Source of the DNA: Mytilus californianus | Taxonomy: Eukaryota; Mollusca; Bivalvia; Mytilida; Mytilidae | DNA length: 64,000 bases | Direction of reading: 5' to 3' | Assembly: GCF_021869535.1 (NCBI RefSeq) | Contig: NW_026262712.1 | Coordinates: 47,226,884-47,290,883, forward strand | In this document: positions 22,401-37,400 of the stretch, piece by piece | Layout: every line of letters starts with the position of its first letter | Position numbering within the stretch: position 1 is the stretch's first letter | The notes under the pieces: model-generated | The model's database searches: none | Told to the model about the DNA's origin: nothing | The model's input: the letters and a program-made list of their open reading frames with translations, nothing else | Program-made: the position numbers and the translations under genes

Positions 22401-25400
22401 ACTGACAGTTCTGATTTTAATTATGTTTTGGATACTTTCGAAGTCAACAGACAACAGCTGTAAAAGTATGTATTTTCTATAAGGCTTTTCATTACGTCTT
22501 TGTTCAATTGTATTCTTTCAGATTTCTCTAAATTTTAAGTAAGCCATTGGTCATTCGTATATATCAATTACATGTACCTAGTTTATCAATAAAGTAGACT
22601 TTATTTAAGAAAAAGGACCAACTATCACTGATTACAGAAATGGATAGGTTCATGTTGCAGTTATTGATATACAAAAGTTTGAACATGCCATGTATTGTGA
22701 ATATAATAAGATGATAAACCATAAAAAGAAAACTCAAAACATTAATTTATTATAAATACATTTTGTTTAAAGTAACACACGTTCAGATTAGTCTATGATT
22801 TAAACAAAATATTTTTTTGTTTTTTCTACCTCATGTCAAAAAAAAAAAAATGTCTACATGTTTATAAAAATTCATTTAAACTTTAATTATCAACATGTGT
22901 GGTGGCAAGACCATTAATTTGATAAAATGCAACAGACGACTTGGTGCTTCCAAACGCGAGTAAGTGATTTGAATATTGCCATTGTTTTAGGAGCTAACTC
23001 ATTTGTTATTTCAAGTGTGACTACATATTGAAAATAAGTTTGATTTTGAAAAAACATATTTTCACTGTATATATAATAGCTTGAATATTTCAATTTTATT
23101 TTATTTTGGGCACTTCAATAGACATGATATATGGATATTTCTAATATATTGTTCATTAATTTAAGTTTCAGTTGATGATATATTTTCCCTTAAGGTTAAA
23201 ATGAACAATTGAATATATTATTGTTGAGAATAAAAATGTTGTCCCAAAGAAATATTTAGCTATTATTTATGAGGGATGTTATTTTTAAAGAATTGCATTT
23301 TTGGGCAAATTTGCGTACTGCCCCTTATAAGTCGAGTTCGATTAGCTGTTGTTATTTTCTGTTCTGTTCAAATATGAAAGCTAGTGTGCAATAAAATCCT
23401 TTTTTGGATATCTGAAAATTAATATAGTCTTCATATTGGGTTTATAGAAACTTCAAGATTGTGTAATGTATGTTTTATAGGCAGTTTTCTGTATGACAGT
23501 CCGTATTTTCATATCCATACCAGACATTGGTCCGGAAATTATTGTAATGTTTTTCTCCAAATTTTTGTCGCACGAACTTGATCGAACTTGATAATTAAAT
23601 TTTACGAAAAAATGAGGGGAAATACACCCAATTTTTATTTGATCCTTTGGTATGTGAGGGGATGGTTCTGGATACAGTGTTTGGGGTATATTCCAAGGCA
23701 CTTCAAATAATACTCAAAGCAGCAAAACAAATAACAATTTAATAAAGAGAAAGTAAAGACATATTCGATTCAATATTTAACACATCAAAACATCATAGTA
23801 ACATATATACGGAAGCCGATAAGGGTCATTCGAAAAAAATAATTTATGTCGTAATTACGACATAGCATGTCGTAATAACGACATAACTATGTCGTAATTT
23901 CGACATAGCATGTCGTAATAACGACATTGCTATGTCGTAATAACGACATCCTTATGTCGTTATAACGACATCGCTATATATATAAACAAAGAGTATGTAT
24001 TATGATTGGCAAGAGACTAAATGACACAGAAATTAACAACTATAGGTCATCATAATGCCTTCAATAATGAGCAAAGCCCCCGCATAGTCAGCTATAAAAG
24101 GCCCCAAAATGACAAATGTTAAACAATTTAAATCAAACGAGAAAACTAACGGCTTCATTAATGTACAAAAAATGAACAAAAAACAAATATGTAACACAGC
24201 AACAAACGACAACCACTGAATTACAGGCTCCTGATCGCTATGTCATAATTACGACAACCTTAGCGTTGTCACTTTTTGAGGCGACTGAAAATTCAAAATG
24301 GTCGTCAGTGAGGGCAAAGTTTGTAGCGTAAACAAATTCATCTTTTTTTGGAGAATAATGAACACTAAATGCAATCAAGCTTAATTAAAGTTATTTACTT
24401 GCACAAACTAGAACTTTATTTTATAATCAAGTCAAATGAGACCCATTTGAACAGGGGAGCGATTCAGGCTCCTTGGAGCCTCTAGTTATGTTTGGCATGT
24501 ACAGATTCGTGTAAAATATGACTGCATTCCCATTGCAGATTCTGAAGAAGATGAATTTTAAGCTTTTCCAAATAAAGACTATGGACCTATGTACCTTCAT
24601 TTGTACACAATTGCATCTTAATGGCCTACTGATGCTTGATGCAAATTATAACTGCATTGCTACTGTTAGTTCTTAATGAGATTCTTACAGCGTCCTCCCC
24701 ATTGAAGCCTGTATTAAACTTTGGACCCAAAGTTCTTTAAACCAATGTTCCTCAGGACAACTATTCCTACAAACTTAGGGGGAGGGTTAGGATCCCGTTA
24801 ACATGTTTAACCCCGCCACATTCTGTATGTATGTGCCTGTCCCAAGTCAGGAGCCTGTAATTCAGTGGTTGTTGCTTGTTGATGTGTTACATATTTGTTT
24901 TTCGTTTATTTTTTGTACATAAATTAGGCCGTTAGTTTTCTCGTTTGAACTGTTTTACATTTGTTATTTTGGAGCCTTTTATAGCTGACTATGTGGTATG
25001 GGCTTTGCTCATTGTTGAAGGCTGTACGGTGACCTATAGTTGTTAATTTCTGTGTCATTTGGATTCTTGTGGCAATCATACCACATCTTCTTTTTTTATA
25101 TTTAATCCTCATCATATAAGGATCATTCATTCTCTAAGATTGATCCAATATGGCCTGGTAGTTCTTAAGGAGAAGATTTTCAAAGCTTTTTCCATTGGGG
25201 CCTATGTTAAACTTTGGACCCCTAATAATCGAGCTTATGGATCCCCTGACCTTCACCTATCACCTAAGGAAGTTGTGTCTCGTACTCGAAGTGGCATGCG
25301 AGCGATTGCCATCGTTTGTTGTCTGTCGTCGTCTGTCGTAAGCGTGTTTTAAAAATCTCCTTTGAAACTAATGTGCAAAATTCTTTAAAAGTTAGTTTGA

Positions 25401-28400
25401 TTTTTCCTTGTTAAATGTTTTCTTCACAAAAGGCGTGCTTTGATTTTCGACTCCTTAAAAACACAGCCGCTGTTATTAACTTGAAAAAATAGGACATAAT
25501 GGTCACACATTAGTTATTTGATAATGTCTCGAATATCGTTACATTTATCTCAAATCTGTTGAGGGTTCATCATGACAAAATGGACCTATGCCGAAAATTT
25601 CAGAAAGATCAGTTTGACTCATACCTGAGTTGTGTCCTCTAAAACATTTTTTGGGATAGCTACATGTATTGTCATCACTTGAAGTCCGTCGATTTTGACC
25701 GGCAACCAACAGCATGGACACTGCTACTAAATAAAGGCAACAGTAGTATACCGGTGTTCAAAGGTCATAAATCGATTGAGAGAAAACAAATCCGGGTTAC
25801 AAACTAAAACCGAGGGAAACATATCAACTGTAAGAGGAAAATAAACGAACAACAGGAACACTAAAGTGAACAAAAATAAACCCTTAACATACATAGAACG
25901 AACTATTTGATAACAACTGTCATATTCCTGAATTGGTACAGGACATTTTAAGAACAAATGGTGGGTTGAACTTGGTTTAATGGCTAGCCAAACCTCCCGC
26001 TTTATGACAATGTTAAAAATGTCGCTGAAATGATAACACTACGTGACAGAAATACAGATCAAACACACGCAAGAACATTCATCACAGAGAAACACACAAA
26101 TAAATAATATACTACAGTGTAGTAATAGTCGCAAAACATGTAAACTGCAGAACAACAACGAACATATTTCATCAACGACAAACACCACAGGATATAAAAA
26201 ACAGTTACGCGCTTACGTAACTCACATGCAATCTCGAACTTTATGCAATTATTTCCACAATACTATACAAATAGACCACATAGCGAAATAACAGATTTTT
26301 GCCTCGCCTGCGATGAACGTCAAAAATAACAAAACAAAAGAATTTATTTTTCGGCGACGGCGGCTAAACTTTTATCAACATTTTGTGACTTTTGTAATCT
26401 TTAATAAAAGTTTAACGGTTATTACAGACGACGACGGACGACAAGCGATTGCAATAGCACAGATAGTCCTTCGGGTACAAAACACATCTTCTTGATGTGA
26501 TCTACATACATGCCAAATATAAATAGAGGCTCCAAGGAGCCTAAATCGTTCACCATTTCAATGGGTCCCATTAGACTTGATCATGAAGTAAAGTTCTATT
26601 ATGTGCAGACATATTGAGTAACTAACTTTAATATTAATTAAGCTTGATTAAATTCAGTGGTTATCATTCTCAAAAATGAATATGTTTACGATAGGGTTTT
26701 GATACAAACTTTGCCCTCACTGGTGGCCATTTTTAACTTCGGATCAGCTCAAAACGTAAAAACTCTTTTTAAGGACCTGGATACTAGGTACACATTGTAT
26801 ATTTATACTAAGTTTAAAATCAGTCATTTCAGCGATTTTGAGAAGAAGATTTTGAACATTATTTTTTTCAAAGTCCCTTGGCGGTCATGTGTTTTAACCA
26901 ATGGGTAACTAAGCAACACTTGAATAGGACCTTATAGTGCACACGTATATCAAGTTTAATTCAATTCTGATAAGTGGTTCTTAAAATAAAGATGCAAATG
27001 TTGTTTCCCATAGTGTTTCGATGCTCACAAAGTAGCAATTCTAAGGTTGTCGTTATAGATGATATAGCGATGTCGTAATTACGATATAGATGTCGTTATA
27101 ACGACTTACGACATAAGGATGTCGTTATTTCCACATAATATGTCGTTATTACGACATAGCGATGTCGTTATTTCCACATAACATGTCGTTATTGTCGAGC
27201 CTGCGACTTTTGTCGCAGAAAGCTCGACATAGGGATAGTGATCCGGCGGCGGCGGCGGCGGCGGCGTTAGCTAACTTCTTAAAAGCTTTATATTTTAGAA
27301 GGTGGAAGGTCTGGATGCTTCATACTTTGTATATGGATGCCTCATGTTACGAAGTTTCCGTCAGTCACATGTCCAATGTCCTTGACCTCATTTTCATGGT
27401 TCAGTGACTACTTGAAAAAAAAGTTAAGATTTTTTGTAATGTTAGATTCTCTCTTATAATAAGTAATAGGATAACTATATTTGGTATGTGCGTACCTTGC
27501 AAGGTCCTCATGCCCGTCAGACAGTTTTCACTTGACCTCGACCTCATTTCATGGATCAGTGAACAAGGTTAAGTTTTGGTGGTCAAGTCCATATCTCAGA
27601 TACTATAAGCAATAGGTCTAGTATATTGGGTGTATGGAAGGACTGTAAGGTGTACATGTCCAACTGGTAGGTGTCATCTGACCTTGACCTCATTTTCATG
27701 GTTCAGTGGCTATAGTTAAGTTTTTGTGTTTTGGTCTGTTTTTCTTATACTGTATGCCATAGGTCTACTATATTTGGTGTATGGAATGATTGTAAGGTGT
27801 ACATGTCTAGCGGGCAGGTGTCATCTGACCTTGACCTCATTTTCATGGTTCAGTGGTCAAAGTTAAGTTTTTGCGTTTTGGCCTTTTTTTCTAATACTAT
27901 ATGTAATAGTTCAACTATATTTGGTATGTGCGTACCTTGCAAGGTCCTCATGCCCGTCAGACAGTTTTCACTTGACCTCAACCTCATTTCATGGATCAAT
28001 GAACAAGGTTAAGTTTTGGTGGTCAAGTCCATATCTCAGATACTATAAGCAATAGGTCTAGTATATTCGGTGTATGGAAGGACTGTAAGGTGTACATGTC
28101 CAACTGGCAGGTGTCATCTGACCTTGACCTCATTTTCATGGTTCAGTGGTTATAGTTAAGTTTTTGTGTTTTGGTCTGTTTTTCTTATACTGTATGCCAT
28201 AGGTCTACTATATTTGGTGTATGGAATGATTGTAAGGTGTACATGTCTAACGGGCAGGTGTCATCTGACCTTGACCTCATTTTCATGGTTCAGTGGTCAA
28301 AGTTAAGTTTTTTGAGTTTTGGTCTTTTTTTCTAATACTATATGCAATAGTTCAACTATATTTGGTGTATGGAAATATTTTATGATCTATTTGGCAGTCA

Positions 28401-31400
28401 CACAGGTTTTGTTTGACCTTGACCTCATTTTCAAGGTTCATTGCTCAGTGTTAAGTTTTTGTGTTTTGGTCTGTTTTTCTTAAACTATAAGCAATAGGTC
28501 AACTATATTTGATGTATGGAAGAATTGTTAGCTGTACATGCCTGCCTAGCATGGTTCATCTGACCTTGACCTCATTTTCATGGTTCATTGGTCAATGTTT
28601 AGTTTACTTGGTTAATGTTAAGTTCATGTGACAGTTGTAATAAAGCTTTATATTTAGGACTATCAACATAATATCAATGATTAGTAAAGAAGGCGAGACA
28701 TTTCAGCGTGTGCACTCTTGTTACGACATAGCGATGTCGTTATTTCCACATAATATATCGTTATTACGACATACTATGTCGTAATTACGACATAAATTAT
28801 TTTTTTTGAATGACCCTTATCGGCTTCCGTACATATAGAAAAAAAACCTTGGAAAAATTTATGCAAACCCAGGTATACTCAGCCATCATGAGGTCACGAG
28901 GCTTGCTTATAGAGCTTAAATTCAAACAAACAAACCGTCTTATTGTAGTTCCTTTTAATGTGCATCGCATTCAGACAAGGCAACCCCGTCTTTAGGCAAT
29001 TAGTTCATGTTCAAATATTTTAATTATTTCATTTAAATAACTTCTTTCAAAATGGTAAGCAAAAATAAATAAAATTGCAAAATTATCGCAAACGCCAAAT
29101 AAATAAAGGAACTCAAATGTCAGTCTTTCTCAATATATGAATACTAAATAGAATAAATCAAATGTAAGTGAAATATTATCAAGCAAATCAATTAACAGCC
29201 TGAAATAATTAAGTAATGAAAAGGGAAATAATCCATTCCTATTACAGGTAGATTAATGTCAATAATTTCAGAAAAGGTATCACTCAAAGGGATTGAAGTT
29301 CTAGTTTGGACCAAATTTTTGGGGAATATGTGACATTTGCATGCAATGTTGCCAGGGATGCACAAAAAAGGAATTATATTTCACCATTTTTACTTTTGAA
29401 AATCAAATCTATGGAAGATACTGATTACATACATATGCACATGTATGACACAAACTGATAGCTTAATGTATTAGAAAGCCAGGAATAGAAGATGATTACA
29501 CATTTTGTGGACCAATTTTAATTTTATTTTCCAACTGTGGAGGGCTACCTAAACATCCAAATGGTAAATATATAATATAGTCGGATGTTTAATTGGTGCA
29601 TCAGGGTAGTGTTTTTTTTTTTAAGAAAAAAAGATGTCATTAGTCAATTTTTTAAAATAAATAAATAAATGCCACTGTTTCTTTTTCCTAATGTGTAGCA
29701 ACACAGGGTAATAAACAGATAAATAATATTTTTGTTCTGACAGTAACTGCATGTTGTCTTCGTAACTTTTGTATGAATCTCTTTGTTACACGCTCTACAC
29801 GTATACTGAGAAAATCCAGCATTTGTCAACAAGACATCAATATTAATAATTAATTTATAAACCTTATGAGAAACGACACCGGTGTTCGACTGTCATAGAC
29901 ATGATATTAGGATATTTCAACCCGTATTGCCAAGTACAATTTAAAGTTAACATGGATGTCATTAAGTGTATCCTTATCTGGCGATGCTTCAACCCTAAAT
30001 CAGACGAACCAGAGTTAAGCGAAATTAGTTTAATGAACCAAGGTCGATACAACTTACTTCGTAACACATCGGAAATTGCGAGCCAGGACATCCGGATATT
30101 GCGCAAAGACATGTATTTGAATTGAGCAAAAGTCTGGGAAAGATTTTCTTAATAGCACTGAAAAAGACAAAATAAGTAGAGTCCTCTCAAGCACTAAGTT
30201 AAACGTGTTTGTTAATTACGTTTACATAAATTAATGTTTAGGACAACAAAAATGAACTCCTGTGGTGTGTCTTCAGACAAACGATTTACTACTACTAGGG
30301 TATGTTTAACGACCTTGACTAACCATGAGGGTCTAGCACGGTCGGTATGATTTAGATATTTTTCATCCAGTCATTTTGAAATATAAATTTTCTTTCAAAC
30401 TTGTGATATAAAAGCGTCATTCGAAGTTACTTTATTTATTTGTTTTATTAATAATTAATGCAATATTGTCCGTTTTTAATTTTAGAGCAGTATGTGTATT
30501 TTGCTTTTGCATCACTGTGTGGACTTCTTATTGGTATACTGTTTTTAAACAAGGAAGGTAATCATAATAGTCTGATTAAAAAATCACATCGTTTACATTT
30601 TTGTACGCAACTGAAACGAAATGCAATTTTCAAAAAGAAAAGTATAATGCGCAATACGAAATCACGAATACGCTATTTAAAAAGAAGCTGTATCTTTCTC
30701 TTTCCATGTATATTATATTTTGTATTGTAACACAGAAACAAAAAAGTGGTTGAAAATGGGTTTGAGAAGGGTAAAACATTGTAATCCCAAAGACCAATGA
30801 GAGCGCTTTACAAACGCTTTATTATGAATACAATGAAACAGTCTTTCCAAAATTTGGCCCTTTAATTTTGGGTAAGTCGCAAGAACACAAATCATCCAGA
30901 ATTAACATTAGACTTAAGAATCGAGAATTATGGGGTAAATTCCTTTCTTATTTGTATTTTCTTATTCCTGTTGATGATATCATTCGTTGTGATTTTGGTT
31001 TCGCCTCGACGAAGCCGAAAAAAACGAGACTGTTTCCGGCGGCGTCGTCAACGATGTACTAGTCTGTGATTTGGTCATTTTAAAAGGAACCACTAGTAGA
31101 AGGTTAAATTAAATTATACTTTTTATCGATAAGTAAATAGGTAATTGTACCTTCTAGGTGAGAATATCTACGGATAAATACGTAAATATTTGTGTAAGCT
31201 TACATTTCAATGAGTTACTCTGATAAGATATTTCATCATATGTCTTTGTCTCGCCTTGACGGAGTCAAAAAGCAAGACTTAGGTATGCCGTATCCGGCGG
31301 CGGTGACAGCGGCGTCAGCAATTATACTTGCTCAGTTTAATGGGGAACCACTAATGGTAAATTAATGATATTTGGGATACAGTTGTAAAAGCAGCATTGA

Positions 31401-34400
31401 CACATCTTATTTCCATGGAGATTATTTGGCCCCGCCTACTCAGTCATGGTCTATTGGCTTTGAAACGTGTTTTAATTTGTGATTAGGACAGTTTAAGATG
31501 AACCATTAACGGTAAGTCAATGATATTTGGTATGCAATTGTATCCAAGCATTTGCACATCTCAATACCATAGAGATTATATGGCCACGCTCCCTCATGAT
31601 GGCTCATTGACTTCGATACTTTTGCATGTTAAAGTTTGTGTTTAGGTTAGTTTAAAGGTAACAGCATGCAGTTGCATTAGCATGTTTATTCTAATGTCCA
31701 CAGAGATTATTTGTCGATGCCCCTTCAGTCATGGTTCATTGACTGAATGTTTTGCATAGTTTACATGGTAAAATATTGCCATTCAAATTTCAACAATTGC
31801 AATATACTATTACAATCACACAAAGACGAGAAATTTTGCTGTGTCAACAGTTTAGTTCTCAGAGTGTTTTGTCAATTATAATGATTAATTTGTTCAACGT
31901 CTTTGCTGGTAGCATGATCGCCTCCAATGCGGGAGGTTGTTGGTTTGATCATCGGGTGGCAATATGCGGCAGTAAAGGGGTAAAAGCAAATACATCTGGT
32001 GACAGAATACTGTTATGTGGGTGAGTAGTTGGATAGTCTTCCTGTAGTCTTCAAATGTACCATTAAGAGCCGAAGTTGAAATTTTGTGCTACGGAAGGCT
32101 AAATAATTCCTGCTTTACTAAACTTAATGACTCCATTTAATGTTAAATTTTGATAAGTTAAATAATACATGCTAAGTCAAAATTTGCGATGCCATAAACG
32201 ACAAAAGATGGGATTTTTTCTACAAGCTGAACAAATTTATCGGCATTATTTTGTCAGACATATAACACATAATGACCGGTAAAACAAAGCATTATGGCCG
32301 TATAAATTGCACGGATGAGTCTAACTGTATCACAAGTTTAACCTTTCTCAAAAGGTGTGGAGAGCTTCGCAGGATCATAAATTAACGTCAGCTGTTTGGG
32401 TTGTTTTAAGGGGATTTTTAGAGAAGGACAGTTTTTTCGGATTCTTTATTTTGGTTTCAGTATCATTACCATTAGCAATATGATACAAAATTACAGGAAA
32501 TAGGATTTGTTCTTAGGGTCACGAATAAGGGCTCATAATAAATTATTCATGCAATACCGTTAATTCCGACTGAATATATTTATTCTCTTCAATGAATTCA
32601 ATTGTTTCTGTAAGGTACAAGTAAATTGATACTCTTCACTTCATCATCTCCTTAAGTACACATCGAGAGTTGCCCATAATTGATGCTTTGAATTTACCAA
32701 GTTCCGAGGTTTATACCTACAGTGTTGACGTTTTATATTTGTGTGTTGGTTGTTTTGTTGTGCTCTTTTTAAAGTGCCCTTTTAGACCCATACTTTCTGT
32801 ATTGTATTATGTGATAGTTTACTTTGAACAAATAGATACATCGGTCAGCATTGAGTAAACGGATCAGTGAACAGAGCTATCATATTCGTATATAATATGT
32901 TATGACTGATTATATGATATTAACACAATACATATCATTCATAGAAAATAATACGAATAAAACTAATCGTGTTTTACATATTCAAGCAAAGTAAATGAGT
33001 TATAATAAATGTATCAGTTTTCACTATCAGCGCTTATCAAACAATATGTGATCTTATATAAACATCTGCATCGACCGGGTCTAGAATACCAATAATGTCA
33101 GACCATCCGTATATAATTTCTTTTCTCTTTAGCTTCTTGTGTGCTCGAAATTTTATTACGTATTCGAGCCAAAAGAATCTTAGCTTCATCAATATGTAAC
33201 TAATCAGAACTAACTATTGTTTAGTAATAATTTCATGATGACGTGTAGTATCGACTGAAGCTGGGGTGTGGAAATATTTGTTGTGAGCACCTGTCCCTGG
33301 GCAAGGTAAACTGTAAATTTTACTTGTCCAGAAGATATTTGTTCATGTGTATAAATAAAAGGAGGTAGTATGGGGTTTACATCAATGAGACAGAAACCCA
33401 AAATAAAACAACCACAAAACAGCTAGATGGCAACCAATGTTTTGTCCATTTTCACAGACTCATGTTTAAATTTACTGTTTTCTTTCATCTGATAAGCTTA
33501 GTGTTTTGCAGAGCATTAATGGGCCTCCAAAGTGTCCCTTCTATCTATTAATTTGTCAAGAAATAGTAAGACTTTGATCAGCAAGTTGTTGGTGTTTCCT
33601 ACAAATTGTGCAACAATTTAATTTATTTTTAAAGGTTTCTTCCACGACGTCTGGAATTCTTGTTCCCTTTTTTTCCGCATTCCCTGTCTTTCTCAGTCTG
33701 CGTTTTCCGTTTTTTTCTTCAACTCGTCATTGTTATTTTCATTTTTTGTCTTGATTACCCGGTCAAGGTGTTTTTATCAGAAATTTATTCATCTCGATAA
33801 AACTCAATCATGAAAAAATTAAAATAACACTTCCGTTAGATGGCGGATAAAACTAATCGACGATCCCGGGTCAATGTAGAAAAATAACGCAATGTTTATG
33901 AGACCCGCATTCGCATACTTATTTTTTATTTTATTTTGGTTATCGATCTATTCCTATTTTTTTTTTTTTTAATACTTGTCGTCATGGACATTGATGTTTT
34001 GACTTAAATATGTGTTTTTCAATAAAATGACAGACAAAAGATATAAAAAACTATATTTGTATTTGGTAGCAAATTGATTAGTCTAGAGCGCTTTGTTTGT
34101 AGTTCTGTATTATACTATGCACTTACACACGTGCATGAATCAAAACGTCCCTACACGGAAATATAAAACAAAGCTGTTTTCTAGTTGACTCAGCATTTAA
34201 ATTCGAAATCAAGATTTGTGTTACTGTTTTATCTCCCTTTCTTTTCCTTTTTTCATCAAAGTGCATGATTAGCTTTCAATAAATAAATAAATATACAAAA
34301 TACAAAAAGTCGAAGAAAAACCAACAACACCAAATGGCAATGAACCACACGGGCTTGGTCCGTTTGGAGTCCATGCAGTTCCCTCAGTTTTTGTTTCTTA

Positions 34401-37400
34401 CTTTTATTTGTATCTTTTTAATGAATTTATGAGATCTGCACTGTAAAAAAGGCAAACATAGTCCTAAACAAAACTTTTGTTCTTATTTGAGCACATGTTT
34501 AACCCTAAACATGTTCTAGTAGATTTCAATTGTTTAGCTTTAGAACACCAAAATGCTGCTCCATTATGACATGTTTAGCCCTAAACGTGTTTAACCCAGC
34601 CAGAACACGTTAAACCTCCATGTGTTCCTATCCTAAACATGTCGAGCCTCCTTCAGGTTCTCATACTAAACATGTTTAGCTTGCAAAATAATAATTTTAC
34701 TGTTTTTCTTTTTTATATATATGCATTTGTAATCTGTATCCTTTCTACTATACATGTATATACCAAGAGATAACTCCAACACTCAACTTCTGTGTGTGTC
34801 TAACATTGCATTTGAAGAATTATCTTTAGATGTGCAAGCAGCTAGCAACCTAAAAGAGATTTAATTTAAAACAATCCACAAAGTATCATGTATAAAATAC
34901 CTTAATTTTCAATTGTACAGAACGTGTGGATACACGCGTGTCATTTTCTGTCTGATTACTTAAGTATACTATACAATTTTCATATACTTTACTACAAGAA
35001 CTATAATTGAATTTGCTTTATTTCATCTTTTATTAAGATATACGTAGTTGTGATACATGTATGCAAACTGGGAAGAAGTAAATGGGTTCAGAATTTTATT
35101 GATTTAAAATATTTGTTCATGATATATGATTGCGCAACACGTTTATTTGCGATATATTTTATAAATTAGAGAGAAAAAAAGTGAGTCCATACGGGTTGAT
35201 TTCAAACAAAAATAGTATGCCTTTTGTTGATATTGTATCGAACATTGTGGTGTCTGAAATTACACATGAGGATACTATCTAGCTGCATCTAATTACATTG
35301 TAATAGACAATACTTAAAAAAAAATACTTATCTGACCTTTCCGTTGTCGCTTTGAACCTTCCTGGCATGGTTTGTTGATCCCGGTTTTATCTTTATAATG
35401 GACATTGTTTTGTTTCGTCTTAAAACCTCAAATTTATGAAAAGCAAATCAGATCTGAACATTTTCCGTCGGGAGAAATTCAATATATTTTATTTTAAAAC
35501 AAACCTGTCGTTAAAGATTTATTTTCGAAGGGAACTTTTCAAAATAGGGAGTAAAACACATTTTGAGTTATCAATATGCCTTTAAGCTCTCATCTACGAG
35601 CTAAAGTTTTACCCCACATGTCTTGCATTCTTGAGAAACAAACATACCAATGTGATTTTTTTTAATAAACATGATGATTCAATTCACATGCATCCAATTT
35701 GGCAGATGTCTGTGTTTTCTCTTTTCTTATCAAATTTAAAGATTAGATAGGAAAGATATAATATTAAAAAAATAAACTTTGACTAATGTCCCTAAAATGT
35801 AAAACATTTGTCAATGTACGATAATCATTACACAATGTAGAGATCACAAAGAACCGTTTATTTTTCCTAAATTTATAAAAGGGCCATAGTTTTATTTTCT
35901 GGAGGGGAAAAGAAACGACCATTTAACTTTAATGGATGGGAGATATAGATTTTTCCTATCTGAAAATTTTGTTCGTACCACGCAAGTATCAAATTGTTTT
36001 TTTTTTGTCGCGCAAAACGCGCAATTTTTTTTAAGAACTTAACATTAAATTTAATGGCAAAAACTCCAAATCAGAAGATATCCTTTTCCCTTCTCTTTGA
36101 TCAAATTATGTTTTTCTTCAAAGTTGGGAATCAAAATATTTTATTAAAAAAAAAATAACCTCTTCCCCGAGTAAAATGTATGTTCCCCAAGAGGGTTTAT
36201 CAACGCAAGGGGTAATTCTACATGCATATATATTTGTCTTATTTTCTTGTTTAATCATGTTCAACCTGTTGTGGTCAGGATATCTTTTTAAACGATCATA
36301 GGAAAGATTGTCCCTCCCCTCTCATAAGGTAGGGTACAATTTTTACTTACATAACCATCCTGTCGTCTAAGAAAAAAAAATTTAAATGGGCGTCCTTCAA
36401 TTCTCAAGGCTGTACAACAGTATTCAAATTTAAAAATTGAATTTTACATAGTTCATATCGAAGAACGTATAGAGAGCTTGTTACTGTTTATCATATTAAT
36501 TTTCGTTCATTGTTTTGTACATAAATCAGGACGTTTTTTTACTGGTTTTACTGGTTTTAATTGTTTTATATTTGTCATTTTCCAATAAAAAGCAGGAATT
36601 CAAGTGTTTACGGATTCAAATAAATAAAAAGTTTTCCTCTTACATCAATTGTTGTGCAACGAGCCATTTAACGCCTGTAGAACGTTAGATTTCAGTTTGC
36701 ATAATGCAAGTGTGCCTTAATCTCTATGACGAAACCGGGTTCTGCTGTTGTGAATTTTAGTAAGTAACCGGGTAAGACACATTTCAAAACCGGGTCCTTT
36801 CATTTTGACATGAATACAAATATTGGGGTGCAAAAAGCGACTTATCTCGTAATCTCCATGGATATATCTTTCTTTCCTTACGTTTTTTTTTTCGTGTGCT
36901 CAATTTAATGAGAAATTAAATACATTCGAGGTAAGGGTCACTCTATACATCATGTTGCCGTGCATATATTAATATATATTTATTAATATTGAACAGTTGT
37001 AGGAAATATAACATCTCACAAATAGTTATATTTGACCTCATATGTATTTAGATTCTAGAGGTTATTTTCCTTCAGGAACTTCTACCTTAATTCTCTCGAC
37101 TGCATGGTATTTTACTCAAATATCTTTTCTGAACATGATATATTTGCGAAATATTGATTCACGTTTTGAAACACGACTACGATATTTCTTATATTAATTT
37201 TTGCATAGAACTCTGTAAACAAATTACTATAGTACCTTGATCATTTGTGTTTTTTTTTCTTCGTGGTGTATAATTGCTATACTTCATGAATAAAAACTAC
37301 TCGGAAATATAGATATGGAATAAGAAAATTGGTATGATTACCAACAGAGTCCCTTAAACAATTGTAGGTCACCGTACGGCCTTCAGCAATGAACAAAACC

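Larger units (their letters stand above)
23808..28831. mobile_element. TACGGAAGCCG-ended DNA element, 5.0 kb, with subterminal palindrome arrays
   Basis: Inverted termini TACGGAAGCCGATAAGGGTC and its complement, flanked by a perfect 6-bp target duplication CATATA (23802-23807 and 28832-28837). The ends are followed by arrays built on TATGTCGTAATTACGACATA and GTCGTTATAACGAC (23845-23975 and 24235-24260 at left; 27050-27193 and 28720-28800 at right). The interior contains repeat families A and D, two outward pearl-like 3' ends and, inside the right array, a complete pearl-like element. No transposase seen. Same end sequence and same CGTTATAACG/CGTAATTACG palindrome theme as 1581-7598. Confidence 0.85.

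Noticed and set aside
24532..24560. Possible terminal exon after TTGCAG (DSEEDEF, stop)
   Set aside because: The GATTCTGAAGAAGAT word recurs in a nearby repeat (26830 region), so the site is probably part of a repeat.
29864..30125. Overlapping ORFs of 82 and 74 codons on opposite strands
   Set aside because: Neither has a recognisable domain; one is probably the shadow of the other or both are chance in an unassigned intron segment.
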